Positions 31,382-40,647 of a stretch of DNA of 64,000 nucleotides are shown here, one piece after another. The first letter of the stretch is position 1. Every line of letters starts with the position of its first letter. A model generated the notes under the pieces. The model did not search any database. It was given only the letters and a program-made list of their open reading frames with translations, and was not told the DNA's origin. The translations under genes and the position numbers were made by a program. Source of the DNA: Alphaproteobacteria bacterium (GTDB taxonomy: Bacteria; Pseudomonadota; Alphaproteobacteria; Rickettsiales; SXRF01); contig JANYES010000022.1 of NCBI GenBank assembly GCA_025362975.1, positions 39,699 through 103,698 on the forward strand, given 5' to 3'.

Positions 31382-32455
31382 ATGGCAGACAAGCCCAAGA
31401 CACCAGTGAATTACACGCTAAGCGATGCAGGTAAAAAACATATCGCCGAGCATGCGCAGCTTGCAGCCGAGCTGCTGCGGGCCAAAACGCTTGAAGGCGA
31501 CCCGGCTTACGATTTGAAGAAGCTGGACAAAGAGTGCGAGACCTGTCGCCAGAAAGAGACTAAGGAATTGACCGAGGGCATTACCAAAGTAGTGGCCAAA
31601 ATCAATGAAATGGTAAATGGGCTGGAAGAGGACGAGATGCTGAAGCTCAATGTCGGCAGCACGACGGTGCGTATCGATTCGCAGGAAAAGGTGGATGAGT
31701 CCGTGCGCGCACTCGTCGTGGTCAATCATTCGGTGAATGTACGCCAGCAGATGCGCTATTACGACATGGTGCTGGATATGCGAAAGCAACTCGACACCCG
31801 CGAAAAAGGCATGAAGGACGGCACAATGCCGCCGTTTAACGACCTTGAGATGATGCGAATATCGGCGCTGAACGCTGATATTCGCCGCGCGGGCGAGGAA
31901 AACGGTATTGATGCGGGGAAATTGCAGCTTGATGAATATGCGCGCGAATTGCGGGCGTTTGATTCGCGGCTGAAGGAAAAAACCAATCCGACGCCGTATG
32001 AAGCGCGCCAGATGGAAGACGATAAACGCCGACTGGCGCTGGTGAAGGACTGGAAAGGCAAGGAAGAGCTGGCGCAGGCGGAACTGAAAAAGAAGCTGTC
32101 GTCGCCGTGCGTGGTGCTGGAGCGCTCGCCGGGCATTCAGGCATCGACAAACCTGCCGCCGCAAACGATTCCCGATTCGTCCCAGGCGATTCCCAATGCT
32201 CCGCAAACGGTTCCCAATGCTCCGCAACTGGTTCCTAATGTTCCGCAACTGGCACCGATGCCGCGTAAAAAGGAACCCGGGCCGGGTGGCATGCAGTTTG
32301 ACGGGATCAGCTTTAGCGTCGTGCCCAAGGCAGCCGATGTGTTTGCCGAAGCGGCCGGTGACGTGCGTGCGATTCTAGCCGGAAACTCGGCGTTTGCCAC
32401 GGAGTTTTCGACAACCCCGGCAGTGAAGCGCGATACGAAGGAACTGGCTGTTTAG
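31382..32455 (+). CDS. Unknown 357-residue protein with Pro/Asn/Gln heptad repeats
   Basis: No family is recognised. Residues 1-245 are highly charged and helical, without signal peptide or membrane helix (KKLDKECETCRQKETKELTEG). Residues about 262-289 are imperfect seven-residue repeats of the type x-x-P-N-A-P-Q, encoded by 21-base tandem units. The C-terminal part (GGMQFDGISFSVVPKAADVFAEAAGDV) is a separate short domain. It is convergent with the repeat protein at 32452, the stops overlapping by 4 bases. Both look like lineage-specific proteins. Confidence 0.75.
   Translation: MADKPKTPVNYTLSDAGKKHIAEHAQLAAELLRAKTLEGDPAYDLKKLDKECETCRQKETKELTEGITKVVAKINEMVNGLEEDEMLKLNVGSTTVRIDSQEKVDESVRALVVVNHSVNVRQQMRYYDMVLDMRKQLDTREKGMKDGTMPPFNDLEMMRISALNADIRRAGEENGIDAGKLQLDEYARELRAFDSRLKEKTNPTPYEARQMEDDKRRLALVKDWKGKEELAQAELKKKLSSPCVVLERSPGIQASTNLPPQTIPDSSQAIPNAPQTVPNAPQLVPNVPQLAPMPRKKEPGPGGMQFDGISFSVVPKAADVFAEAAGDVRAILAGNSAFATEFSTTPAVKRDTKELAV
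32165..32248 (+). repeat. Four 21-base tandem repeats inside a coding region
   Basis: Units at 32165, 32186, 32207 and 32228 share the form NNGATTCCCAATGCTCCGCAA with few changes; units 2 and 3 differ at 3 of 21 positions. A partial fifth unit follows. In-frame slippage would add or remove seven residues without breaking the gene. Confidence 0.8.
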
Positions 32456-34149
32456 CGTGCGGCACCCTTCAGCGCCGGGCGGGTTTCGGCGGCTTTGCCG
32501 AGGGATTCGCTGATGGCTTTTGAGAGTTTGGCGATGGCTTCGGCTTTGCTGTTGGCATCGCCTTGCTTCATGGCCTGTACGAGTTCGTCGACGCCTTGCT
32601 CACTGCCCAGATAGAGGGTGATCTTTTCGAGCTTGGCCGGGTTTTCGAGAATGGCGAGGATGCGGTCCTTGTCGGTCAGCGGCACGTTCACGTGGCGGGT
32701 GACGTTGCTGACTTTCTGGGCGGCGTTGTCGTCGTTGGCGAGCCAGAGCGCGGTGCCGCCTGCGGCAGCGCCGGTGGCGAGCATACCTGCGGTGAAGCCT
32801 TGCAGGCGGGCGCGGAAACGGCTGGTATGTCTGGGCTGTTCGATGATTACGGGCGGGTTGAGGACAGGCTCGTATTCGTACGCGGCCAGCGTGTCGCGCA
32901 GTTGCTTAGCAATTTGTCTGTTGTTCGTGGATTTTTCTTTATTGGGATCGTAGCTATGGCCCTGGGTTTCAGCGGCGGTCATCAGGTTGAACAGCTGCAG
33001 CGGGTCGTTATCGGCGATGAGCTTCAGCGTTTCATGGTCTTCCGATAGCAGCGCGCAGGGTTCTCCGTTCTTGATGGCTTTGGCGATGGCTTTGACCAGC
33101 TGCTGTTTTTGTTTTTCCACCGAGATTTCTTCGGCTAACGGTAGCTCGCCAGGTTCGCGCGGTTTGTTTTCAGCTTCCAGTTTTTCTGCTTCGGCGGCGA
33201 GTTCTTTTTTCGACTTGTAGCCGACATCGCGCAGGATCGGGCGGAGGATGCGCTGGTATTTTTTATAGTCCTCTTCTTCGAGGTCTCCGCTTCCCTCGTT
33301 ATACGCGTCCTTGGCAGAGTGCAGCAGGTTTACCAGCAATTCCGGTCTTTTACGGCCGATGGCGAGAATCACATCGCTGGTGGCGTTAAAATTGTCGGGA
33401 TATTCGCCCGAGTTTATCTTCTTTTCGGTTTCTTCGAGGAGTTCTTTCTGCTCATCGGTCAGGGCACGGGGATCGGGTTTTCTGGGCGGGGCTTTTTTCA
33501 AAATCGTATGGTTGCTGACGGCGGCGAGCACGTGGCGAATACGCTGGAGGTTATGTTCTTCGTCGGAACCTTCGCTTACGCCTTTGATGGCAGTGTTGAC
33601 GGAGGCTACCAGCGCACTGATGATGCCTTCTTTGCGCTGACTGATGGCGATCAGCACATCTTGTTTGGAAACAAGTTCCGGGATGTCTTTGTGCGTCTGG
33701 ATGGCGGTGCCGATTTTGAGCAGCAGGTCTTGCTCTTCCGTGCTCATGCGGGTGCGGGCTTTTTCAGCTTCTTTGAGTTCGTGCCTTGTGGCCTTGAACG
33801 CCTTGTAGGCGTCGGTGGCTTTGAAGGTGGTCACGAGCGAGGCTTTGATGCCTTCAAGCGTCGTGGCCTGCGCAGGTTCTTCGATATTGTTGCGATACTG
33901 GATTTCTGCGTTGATGATAGCCACCAGCGATGGCACGAGATGCGGCTCTTTGGCGATGATGTCGATCAGCGTTTTGTTGTCGGTGACCAGCGGGTCGTAG
34001 ACTTCGCCAGCGTCGATGGCGGTTTTCAAATCTGCGAGGTACTGCTTTTCGTGGGCATTGAGCAGGCTGGTGGAGGCATCTGTCTTTGCTGCTGGCGCAT
34101 CCGGCGTTTCGACGGGGGAGAGGATAACATCTTCCGATTCAGTGGACAT
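32452..34149 (-). CDS. Membrane-anchored protein with four internal helical repeats, unknown family
   Basis: The 565 residues contain four diverged repeats of about 80 residues (approximately 34-113, 137-216, 232-310, 344-424). Each follows the pattern helix, x-I-x-x-G-E-type turn, L-x-x-I-A/G-x-x-x-P-x-L-x-x-L-x-x-x-A, then L-x-x-I/L. Examples are LIDIIAKEPHLVPSLVAIINA, VILAIGRKRPELLVNLLHSA and LKLIADNDPLQLFNLMTAA. Charged linkers separate them. One membrane helix follows (about 450-471, LQGFTAGMLATGAAAGGTALW), then a C-terminal helical domain. There is no signal peptide, so the repeats are probably cytoplasmic and tail-anchored. No function can be assigned. Confidence 0.8.
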   Translation of the reverse strand: MSTESEDVILSPVETPDAPAAKTDASTSLLNAHEKQYLADLKTAIDAGEVYDPLVTDNKTLIDIIAKEPHLVPSLVAIINAEIQYRNNIEEPAQATTLEGIKASLVTTFKATDAYKAFKATRHELKEAEKARTRMSTEEQDLLLKIGTAIQTHKDIPELVSKQDVLIAISQRKEGIISALVASVNTAIKGVSEGSDEEHNLQRIRHVLAAVSNHTILKKAPPRKPDPRALTDEQKELLEETEKKINSGEYPDNFNATSDVILAIGRKRPELLVNLLHSAKDAYNEGSGDLEEEDYKKYQRILRPILRDVGYKSKKELAAEAEKLEAENKPREPGELPLAEEISVEKQKQQLVKAIAKAIKNGEPCALLSEDHETLKLIADNDPLQLFNLMTAAETQGHSYDPNKEKSTNNRQIAKQLRDTLAAYEYEPVLNPPVIIEQPRHTSRFRARLQGFTAGMLATGAAAGGTALWLANDDNAAQKVSNVTRHVNVPLTDKDRILAILENPAKLEKITLYLGSEQGVDELVQAMKQGDANSKAEAIAKLSKAISESLGKAAETRPALKGAAR

Positions 34150-34211
34150 AGTAACTCCAATTATTAATTTCGATTAAGGAGTTTTTAGCCCGCTGGCTGC
34201 TGGCTGTAAAG

Positions 34212-34928
34212 CTATTTACAGGCTTCGACGAAGGCTTTCATAATGGCGGTGTCGGCGTCGGTCACGAAATACTCGGGATGCCATTGAACGCCAAGGCAAA
34301 ATTTGTGGCCGGGGATTTCGATGCCTTCGATGACGGTGTCAGGTGCGACGGCGTTGACGAGGCTACCGGGGGCGGGAATGGCTACTGCCTGATGGTGGGC
34401 GGAGTTCACATCGATCACGTCTTTGCCGACGATTTTATGCAGCAGCGTGCCTTTGGTGATGGCGACGGTGTGCCCCGGCTCGTTGCGCGGGTTTTTCTGT
34501 TCGTGTTCCAAGGTGTTAGGGATGGTATCGGGGATGTGCTGGATGAGCGTGCCACCGAGGACAACGTTGAGCAGTTGCTGCCCGCCGCAAATGCCGAGGA
34601 TGGGGATGTTGCGCTTGATGACGCCGTTGGTGATAGCAAATTCAAACTGGGTGCGGCGTTTTTTGACCACGACGGTCACATGTTCGACGGTTTCGCCGTA
34701 GAGCGCGGGGGACACGTCGAAGGCGCCGCCAGTGACGACGAGGCCGTCGATCATATCCAGATACTGCTCTACCTGCTCGACTTCATGGGGAAGCGCGATG
34801 GGGGCCGCCCCAAAGCGGCTCACCGAGGCGCAGTAATTCTCGCGTAGGGCATACCACGGGAGTTTGGAATAGGTGGGCTTTTCTTCGTAATCGAGGGTGA
34901 AGCCGATAATGGGAGCGGATTGGGACAT
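34212..34928 (-). CDS. Gamma-glutamyl hydrolase of the PuuD/peptidase C26 type
   Basis: This class I glutamine-amidotransferase-fold hydrolase is the type that removes gamma-glutamate from gamma-glutamyl-GABA or related amides. The 238 residues show the nucleophile C114 in LGICGGQQLLNV and H217/E219 in GVQWHPEYF. DGLVVTGGAFDVSPALYG forms the substrate loop. No other putrescine-catabolism gene is next to it, so the natural substrate is open. Confidence 0.88.
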   Translation of the reverse strand: MSQSAPIIGFTLDYEEKPTYSKLPWYALRENYCASVSRFGAAPIALPHEVEQVEQYLDMIDGLVVTGGAFDVSPALYGETVEHVTVVVKKRRTQFEFAITNGVIKRNIPILGICGGQQLLNVVLGGTLIQHIPDTIPNTLEHEQKNPRNEPGHTVAITKGTLLHKIVGKDVIDVNSAHHQAVAIPAPGSLVNAVAPDTVIEGIEIPGHKFCLGVQWHPEYFVTDADTAIMKAFVEACK

Positions 34929-35056
34929 GTTGGGACACTTTCCTTATTTACTCAGTTTCCGTCTAAACTTACCAAAAGACAACAATTTCTTCGCTGTTTT
35001 TTAACCGATAAATGCTTTGATAGGGTAGTAACAAACCCTTCATTTCGGCTCCTTAC

Positions 35057-35896
35057 ATGGATCGCGTCGTTCAATCTGTCTCTATCGCCACTGTGGTGGG
35101 CACTATTTTCGGCTTCGCGCTGATCTTAGGCGCCATCGTCCACGGGACGGATAATTACCTGTCGTTCTTAAGCGTCGAGGGCTTCCTGATCGTGATCGGT
35201 GGGACGATTGCCAATGCGTTCATGAGCTATCAGGCGGTGTATGTGTCGATCGCGTTCCGCTCGATGTGGCATATGATCCAGAAACCGCGCGCGACCCGCG
35301 AAGGGCTGAATGCGGAAATCATGCGGCTGATCAAGTGGGCGTATCTGGTGCACTCGAAGGGGTTCATGGGACTTGAAGGGGAAATCGGCACGAAGATTAA
35401 GGAACCGCTGCTGCGCTACGGAGTGGAACTGGTGGTGACCGGCTATCCGCCGGAGGTGATTCGTTCGATGATGAATACGGCGGTTGAGGCGGATTTCGAG
35501 CGCTCGATTGCCCCTGTTGCGGTGCTTCGTAATATGGCGTCTACAGCGCCGGCGTTCGGCATGGTGGGGACCCTGGTGGGCATGGTGATCATGTTGCAGC
35601 ATATTCAATCGAACATGGCGATGATCGGCACCGGGCTTGCAGTGGCGTTGCTGGCGACGCTGTACGGGATTATCATGGCACGCCTGTTCTGCCTGCCTGC
35701 GGCCGATAAGCTGATGCAGAAGGAAGAAATTATGCGCTTCCGCAATTATATGATGACCGAAGGCCTCGTGCTGCTCGCCGAAAAACAAAGCCCGCGCTAT
35801 ATGCAGGATAAGCTCAATTCCTTCCTCGACCCGGCCATTCATTTCAATCTCGACCTGCAACTTAAAAACCCATCGGCACAATCAGCTGAATCATGA
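35057..35896 (+). CDS. motA: Flagellar motor stator protein MotA
   Basis: MotA forms the ion channel of the flagellar stator with MotB. The 279 residues have four membrane helices: two N-terminal (ATVVGTIFGFALILGAIVHG, LSVEGFLIVIGGTIANAFM) and two after a cytoplasmic loop (TAPAFGMVGTLVGMVIMLQHI, GTGLAVALLATLYGIIMARLF). The Pro-Ala-x-Gly-Met-Val-Gly-Thr motif carries the conserved prolines. It overlaps motB by 4 bases. No other flagellar gene is in the window. Confidence 0.93.
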   Translation: MDRVVQSVSIATVVGTIFGFALILGAIVHGTDNYLSFLSVEGFLIVIGGTIANAFMSYQAVYVSIAFRSMWHMIQKPRATREGLNAEIMRLIKWAYLVHSKGFMGLEGEIGTKIKEPLLRYGVELVVTGYPPEVIRSMMNTAVEADFERSIAPVAVLRNMASTAPAFGMVGTLVGMVIMLQHIQSNMAMIGTGLAVALLATLYGIIMARLFCLPAADKLMQKEEIMRFRNYMMTEGLVLLAEKQSPRYMQDKLNSFLDPAIHFNLDLQLKNPSAQSAES

Positions 35897-36558
35897 TCCC
35901 CCCGCATAATCACCGCATCAAGGAAGACAATGTCGATTCGTGGCTGATGAGCTACGCCGACATGATCACGCTGCTGCTGTGCTTCTTTATTATCTTCGTG
36001 TCGGTGTCGGAGCCGAAGCAGGAAAAGCTGCATGCGGTGACGGATGGGATGCAGAACCAGTTCGGCACGGTGGAGCTTGCAACGCCGTTCCAGGGGGTGT
36101 TCCGCACGTTGCAGGCGGTGGTGGAAACACATCATATTTTAAAGGACGTGGCGATTGACAAGGGTGAGAACAGCCTCGTCATCGAATTGTCCAGCCTTGC
36201 CTTTTATAAGGATAAATCGGCGGAATTCGATGAGCGCATGATTCCGGTGCTCAATGAAATCGCCGATACGCTCAAGGGCATTAACTTCATGGATTACCGC
36301 ATTACCGTGGAGGGCCATACCAATGACGTGGCGCCGGGTGCGGGCTTGTATGCCAGCAACTGGGAATTGTCGTCGGCGCGTGCAGCGAGGATGGTGCGGT
36401 TCTTTATCGAGCGCGGGGTGAAGCCGAACCGGATGCGGGCGATTGGCTATGCGGATACGCGCCCGAAGGTGCCTAATGTGGATGTGCAGGGAAATGCCAT
36501 CGTTTCGAACCGGAAACTGAACGAACGGGTCATGATTAAGCTTGAACAAGCCCTTTAA
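35893..36558 (+). CDS. motB: Flagellar motor stator protein MotB
   Basis: MotB carries the ion-binding aspartate and anchors the stator to peptidoglycan. The 221 residues show DSWLMSYADMITLLLCFFIIF, with the channel Asp at D23 within the single membrane helix. A linker and an OmpA-type peptidoglycan-binding domain follow (about 100-221, ITVEGHTNDVAPG, NWELSSARAARMVRFFIERG). It is translationally coupled to motA. Confidence 0.94.
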   Translation: MIPPHNHRIKEDNVDSWLMSYADMITLLLCFFIIFVSVSEPKQEKLHAVTDGMQNQFGTVELATPFQGVFRTLQAVVETHHILKDVAIDKGENSLVIELSSLAFYKDKSAEFDERMIPVLNEIADTLKGINFMDYRITVEGHTNDVAPGAGLYASNWELSSARAARMVRFFIERGVKPNRMRAIGYADTRPKVPNVDVQGNAIVSNRKLNERVMIKLEQAL

Positions 36559-36572
36559 AAGGTAGTTTAAAG

Positions 36573-37274
36573 CTATTTGGGTTTTTTAAGACCTGTTTTT
36601 ATCCCAAAGAATTCCAATAAAGGCTGGTATTGATTCTCCAGCGTTTTTTTGACAAAGGGAATGGTGATATTCTTGCCTTCTGCAAGTGATAAGCGGTCGA
36701 GCTGTCCGACGAGAATTTGCGCCGCGGCAAACGACCGTTCGATGCGGGGAATGAGATAGGCGATGACTTCAGGGTCGATCTTCATCTGGCGGTCGGTGAA
36801 TTGTTTGCGGATGGCACCGGCGAGGATTTCGTCGTCGGGTTCGTCGAGATGGGCGCTGGGCAGGGCCAGCAGGCGGGAGGTCAAATCCGGCAGGGTGAAG
36901 GGGAGTTGGGCGGCGGGGGTTTTGGCGGTGAGCAGCAGTGTGCCGCCTTGTTCGCGCACGTAGTTATACAGGTGCAGTAAGTCGGTTGCTTGCGGTGTGG
37001 ATTCGATATCTTCTACCAGCCAGTTGCCCGCAGCGGGTTGCCATATATTGAGCGCACTCGCAGGAATAATAGTGGCGCTGGCCCGGCCAGCCCAGATGTG
37101 GCCGAGATGGGTTTTGCCGCTGCCGGAGGGGCCGGAGAGTAATAGGGCTTTGGCGTGGCCCCAGTCGGGCCAGCAGTCGATCCATGCGAGGGCGTCGCGG
37201 TTGGAAGCGCTGGCGAGGAAATTGTCGGCGCGGTAGGCGGTGGGCAGGGTGAGCGGCAGAGCGTATTGTGACAT
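36573..37274 (-). CDS. hdaA: DnaA-inactivating ATPase HdaA (Hda-like)
   Basis: HdaA, bound to the sliding clamp, stimulates ATP hydrolysis by DnaA to prevent re-initiation. The 233 residues start SQYALPLTLP, in which QYALPL is a likely beta-clamp-binding motif. A DnaA-like AAA+ domain follows with the P-loop GPSGSGKT at 48-55. It lacks the DnaA DNA-binding domain. It is the last gene of the DUF2066 gene-perM-hdaA operon, one base from perM. Confidence 0.9.
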   Translation of the reverse strand: MSQYALPLTLPTAYRADNFLASASNRDALAWIDCWPDWGHAKALLLSGPSGSGKTHLGHIWAGRASATIIPASALNIWQPAAGNWLVEDIESTPQATDLLHLYNYVREQGGTLLLTAKTPAAQLPFTLPDLTSRLLALPSAHLDEPDDEILAGAIRKQFTDRQMKIDPEVIAYLIPRIERSFAAAQILVGQLDRLSLAEGKNITIPFVKKTLENQYQPLLEFFGIKTGLKKPK

Positions 37275-37275
37275 C

Positions 37276-38355
37276 TTATTTGTGGGCGGGCTTGCCGCTG
37301 TAATAAGAGCTGGCGAGGTAGCGTTCTAGCGCGAAGCGAATGAGCACGCCGATGACGGCGGTGGCGGGGACGGCGAGTAAGATGCCGACGAAGCCGAACA
37401 GGGCCGCGCCCGACAGCATACCGAAGATAATCCAGACCGGGTGCAGGCCAACTTTGGAGCCGACGAGCTTGGGGGTGAGGAACGTGCCTTCGATGACCAT
37501 GCCGGCGATGAGGGTGCCCGCGACCATGCCGATATGGCCCCAGTCATTGAACTGGAAGATGGCGACCGCCAATGCGGTGCACGCGCCCATCGTCCAACCC
37601 GCGTAGGGGATGATGATCAGGAAACCGGTGACGATGCCGATCAGGATGGAAAAATGCAGGCCTGTGATAGAGAGCAGCAACGTGTAATATACGGCCATCA
37701 TAAGGCAGACATTGAGCTGGCCGCGCAGGAAACCGGCGAGCGTCTGGTCGATGAGCGACATCTGGCGGCGGATGGTTTTGGCATGGGCGCGCGGCAGCCA
37801 GTTGTCGATGTGGGCCATGATGCGGTCCCAATCTTCGAGCAGGTAAAAGGCGACCACGGGGGTGATGAGGAAGAGCGACAACACGTTGACGACCGCCATG
37901 CCGGAGAAGAAGACACCCGCGATGAACTCGCCGGCGAATTTGACCATGACGCCGTAATATTCGGAAACGCTGGCTTTGAGGTTATCGAGGTCTGTTTGTG
38001 TAAAGCCGCCGACCCACTGGTCGACGACAGGCAATAGCTTGTGTTCGGAATCGTTGAGATAGGCAGGCAGGGCCGAAATCAACCCTGCGATCTGGCTGGC
38101 CAGAATCGGCAGGATGAGGATGGACAGCAAGATGATGGATATGAAGAAACATGCGGTGATAACCAGCGTGGAACGGGCGCGCGACAGACCCATTTTCTCT
38201 AAGCGGTCGGCGGCCGGGTCGAGGAAATAGGCAGTCAAGGTGCCGAGCACAAACGGCAGCAAGATGGAGCGGATGGCGAACAAAAAGAAGATAAACGCGA
38301 CCGCCACGGCGAGCCAGAACCATAGACGCTTGTTTTCCGGAGGGCGATTAGTCAC
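37276..38355 (-). CDS. perM: AI-2E/PerM family membrane transporter
   Basis: The 359 residues start at a GTG that overlaps the stop of the preceding gene; the longer open frame upstream is that gene read out of phase. About eight membrane helices are seen, in the usual arrangement of two plus a long amphipathic periplasmic region and then a five-helix bundle. The family signature GTLIAGMVIEGTFLTPKLVGSKVGLHPVWIIFGMLSGAALFGFVGILLAVP is present. Family members export diverse small solutes; the substrate is unknown. The context with hdaA is conserved in alphaproteobacteria. Confidence 0.88.
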   Translation of the reverse strand: MTNRPPENKRLWFWLAVAVAFIFFLFAIRSILLPFVLGTLTAYFLDPAADRLEKMGLSRARSTLVITACFFISIILLSILILPILASQIAGLISALPAYLNDSEHKLLPVVDQWVGGFTQTDLDNLKASVSEYYGVMVKFAGEFIAGVFFSGMAVVNVLSLFLITPVVAFYLLEDWDRIMAHIDNWLPRAHAKTIRRQMSLIDQTLAGFLRGQLNVCLMMAVYYTLLLSITGLHFSILIGIVTGFLIIIPYAGWTMGACTALAVAIFQFNDWGHIGMVAGTLIAGMVIEGTFLTPKLVGSKVGLHPVWIIFGMLSGAALFGFVGILLAVPATAVIGVLIRFALERYLASSYYSGKPAHK

Positions 38356-39484
38356 GCGAGATGACCCAGTAGTTGGGGTTTTTGACCATGCGGACGTTCT
38401 GGGCGGTGATGGCGTGTTCCAGCGAATCCGGCGAGCCGCGGAAATGGATGACGAGGTCGACCTGTTGCGGGGCAAGGGCGAGCACTTCGAGCTTGTCTAC
38501 CATCGGCAGCGCGGTGAGCTTGGTGCGCAGTTGGGTCCATGAGGCGAGTGTCGAGATGCTGGCCAGCACCATCACCTGATTGCGCTCGCCGCCGGCGATG
38601 GTTTTGCTGGTTTCCATTTCCTCTGTTTTCTTGTGCTCGAGGTTTTCGGCGATGTCGCGGGCGGCGCGGGCGAGCAGGACGTCCTTGGTTTCCTGCGGGT
38701 CGGCGCGGTAGGTGATCTGGTTGACTTCGTTCTGGGTGCGGCTGACGCGGCGTTTGATGACGACGAGTTGCAGGTCCGGCGCGCGGGTGAGCTTGGCTTG
38801 CAGGATGACTACGTCACTGACGCCGTAGCGAAGCGTAAGCGGCAGGAGCGAGGCGAAGTTGGCTGAGGATACGGTGTTGACGTCGACCACCTTGGTGTCG
38901 CCGGTGTCGCCGAAGGGCACGACGATATCGCCGGAAGTGACTTCAAGGCCCTGGGCTTTCCAGGCGTTGCGCCACGGGTTTGAATCTTCCCAGAGCATCT
39001 GGGCGCCGTCTTCTTCGTATTCCGGGATGACGAGGAAGGAGCCGACGGGGGCGACGGCGACGGGGCCATTGGTGGTGTTGGGGTTGCCGGTGCCGTTCTT
39101 GCCGATCAGGTTGCTGATTTCGTCGGCGTCGAAGGTGATGATCAGATGCGCGCGGTAGCGGGTGGAGGAGATTTTTTCGTCGGCGATTTCGGTGCCGCGC
39201 ACGAGGGAGTTGATGCGGTTGGGATCGAGGTTGGTGATGATGGTGGTCACCTGTTCGGGGGTGGTGAATTTGCCGAGAAGCTCGCTAAGTGCGTCGGTAT
39301 GCCCCTTGAGCATGGCCTGTTCACGGGCATCGGCGGCGTCTTTGCCGGTCTGATCGACGTCGACTTCGCTGTTGACCAGCGATTCACCGGCTAAAACCGG
39401 GGTCGAAAAGGCAAAAAGGGCGCTAAAGGCGGCTAATGCGGCTAATTTTATCCCAAAACTTGCAATACGATAGGGGCGGGTCAT
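38348..39484 (-). CDS. DUF2066 domain secreted protein
   Basis: The 378 residues start with a signal peptide (AALAAFSALFAFSTPVLAGE). The DUF2066-type region follows (VDVDQTGKDAADAREQAMLKGHTDALSELLGKF; SFLVIPEYEEDGAQMLWEDSNPWRNAW). The product should be periplasmic. The biochemical role of the family is unknown to me. It is first in the operon with perM and hdaA and divergent from purM, a layout I recognise from other alphaproteobacteria. Confidence 0.85.
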   Translation of the reverse strand: MTRPYRIASFGIKLAALAAFSALFAFSTPVLAGESLVNSEVDVDQTGKDAADAREQAMLKGHTDALSELLGKFTTPEQVTTIITNLDPNRINSLVRGTEIADEKISSTRYRAHLIITFDADEISNLIGKNGTGNPNTTNGPVAVAPVGSFLVIPEYEEDGAQMLWEDSNPWRNAWKAQGLEVTSGDIVVPFGDTGDTKVVDVNTVSSANFASLLPLTLRYGVSDVVILQAKLTRAPDLQLVVIKRRVSRTQNEVNQITYRADPQETKDVLLARAARDIAENLEHKKTEEMETSKTIAGGERNQVMVLASISTLASWTQLRTKLTALPMVDKLEVLALAPQQVDLVIHFRGSPDSLEHAITAQNVRMVKNPNYWVISRD

Positions 39485-39576
39485 AATCTGCTTCTATTTT
39501 AGGCTTGAACGGTGGTAAAACCTTGGCATTAGTAATACCGTTTAAGCGTTGTAACCGCAATATAGTATTAGGGTTT

Positions 39577-40647
39577 ATGAAAAAAGAAAAATTAAACATA
39601 AAGGCTGGGGTAGCGACCTACAAAGACGCCGGTGTGGATATCGATGCGGGCGATGCGCTCGTAGACAAGATCAAGCCGCTCGCTAAGGCCACCGACCGTA
39701 AAGGCACGATGGGAGGTATCGGCGGGTTCGGGGCGTTGTTCGATGTGAAAAAGGCGGGGTTTAAGGACCCGGTGCTGGTGTCGTCGACTGATGGGGTGGG
39801 CACGAAACTGAAGATCGCGCAGGAGCTGAACAAGCATGACACGATTGGTATCGACCTCGTGGCGATGTGCGTGAACGATCTGATCGTGCAGGGTGCGGAG
39901 CCGCTGTTCTTCCTTGATTATTTTGCAACCGGCAAGCTGGCTGTCGGCACGGCGGCGAAGGTGGTTAAAGGGATTGCCGATGGTTGCAAGCTTGCGGGTT
40001 GCGCGCTGGTCGGCGGGGAAACCGCCGAAATGCCGGGCATGTACGCGACGGGCGAATATGACCTCGCCGGGTTTTCGGTGGGCGCGGCGGAGCGGACTAA
40101 ACTGCTGCCGAAAAAAGGTATCAAAAGCGGGGATGTGCTGATCGGGCTGGAATCAAGCGGCGTGCACTCGAACGGGTTTTCGCTGGTGCGCCATATCATG
40201 AGCCTGAAGAAGCTGGATTATAAGTCTCCTGCACCGTTTGCCAAAGGCAAATCGCTTGGTGAGGTGTTGCTGACGCCGACGAAGATTTATGTGAAATCGT
40301 GCTTAGCGGCGATTAAGAAATTCCCAGATGGAGTCAAAGCGCTTGCGCATATTACGGGCGGTGGGGTGGAAAATATTCCGCGCATATTGTCGGAAAAGCT
40401 TGCGGTGCAGATTGACGCCAAAGCATGGCCGAAACTGCCGGTGTTCCAGTGGTTGCAGCAGGCGGGCAATATCCCTGAAAGCGATATGCGCCGCACGTTT
40501 AATAACGGCATTGGCATGGTGCTGGTGGTAAGCGGAGATTCGGTGAAGGGCGTAAAAGCGTTGTTGGAAAAGCAGGGCGAGACGGTGCATGTGCTGGGCA
40601 AAATTATCCCGCGCAAGAAAGACGCCGTGGTGTTCATCAATGACTAA
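39577..40647 (+). CDS. purM: Phosphoribosylformylglycinamidine cyclo-ligase PurM
   Basis: PurM closes the imidazole ring to form AIR in purine synthesis. The 356 residues start at the ATG at 39577 ([29 protein letters not shown]). ATP-grasp-like AIRS motifs are clear: [53 protein letters not shown] and [14 protein letters not shown]. The purN start codon overlaps its 3' end by 8 bases. Confidence 0.96.
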   Translation: MKKEKLNIKAGVATYKDAGVDIDAGDALVDKIKPLAKATDRKGTMGGIGGFGALFDVKKAGFKDPVLVSSTDGVGTKLKIAQELNKHDTIGIDLVAMCVNDLIVQGAEPLFFLDYFATGKLAVGTAAKVVKGIADGCKLAGCALVGGETAEMPGMYATGEYDLAGFSVGAAERTKLLPKKGIKSGDVLIGLESSGVHSNGFSLVRHIMSLKKLDYKSPAPFAKGKSLGEVLLTPTKIYVKSCLAAIKKFPDGVKALAHITGGGVENIPRILSEKLAVQIDAKAWPKLPVFQWLQQAGNIPESDMRRTFNNGIGMVLVVSGDSVKGVKALLEKQGETVHVLGKIIPRKKDAVVFIND

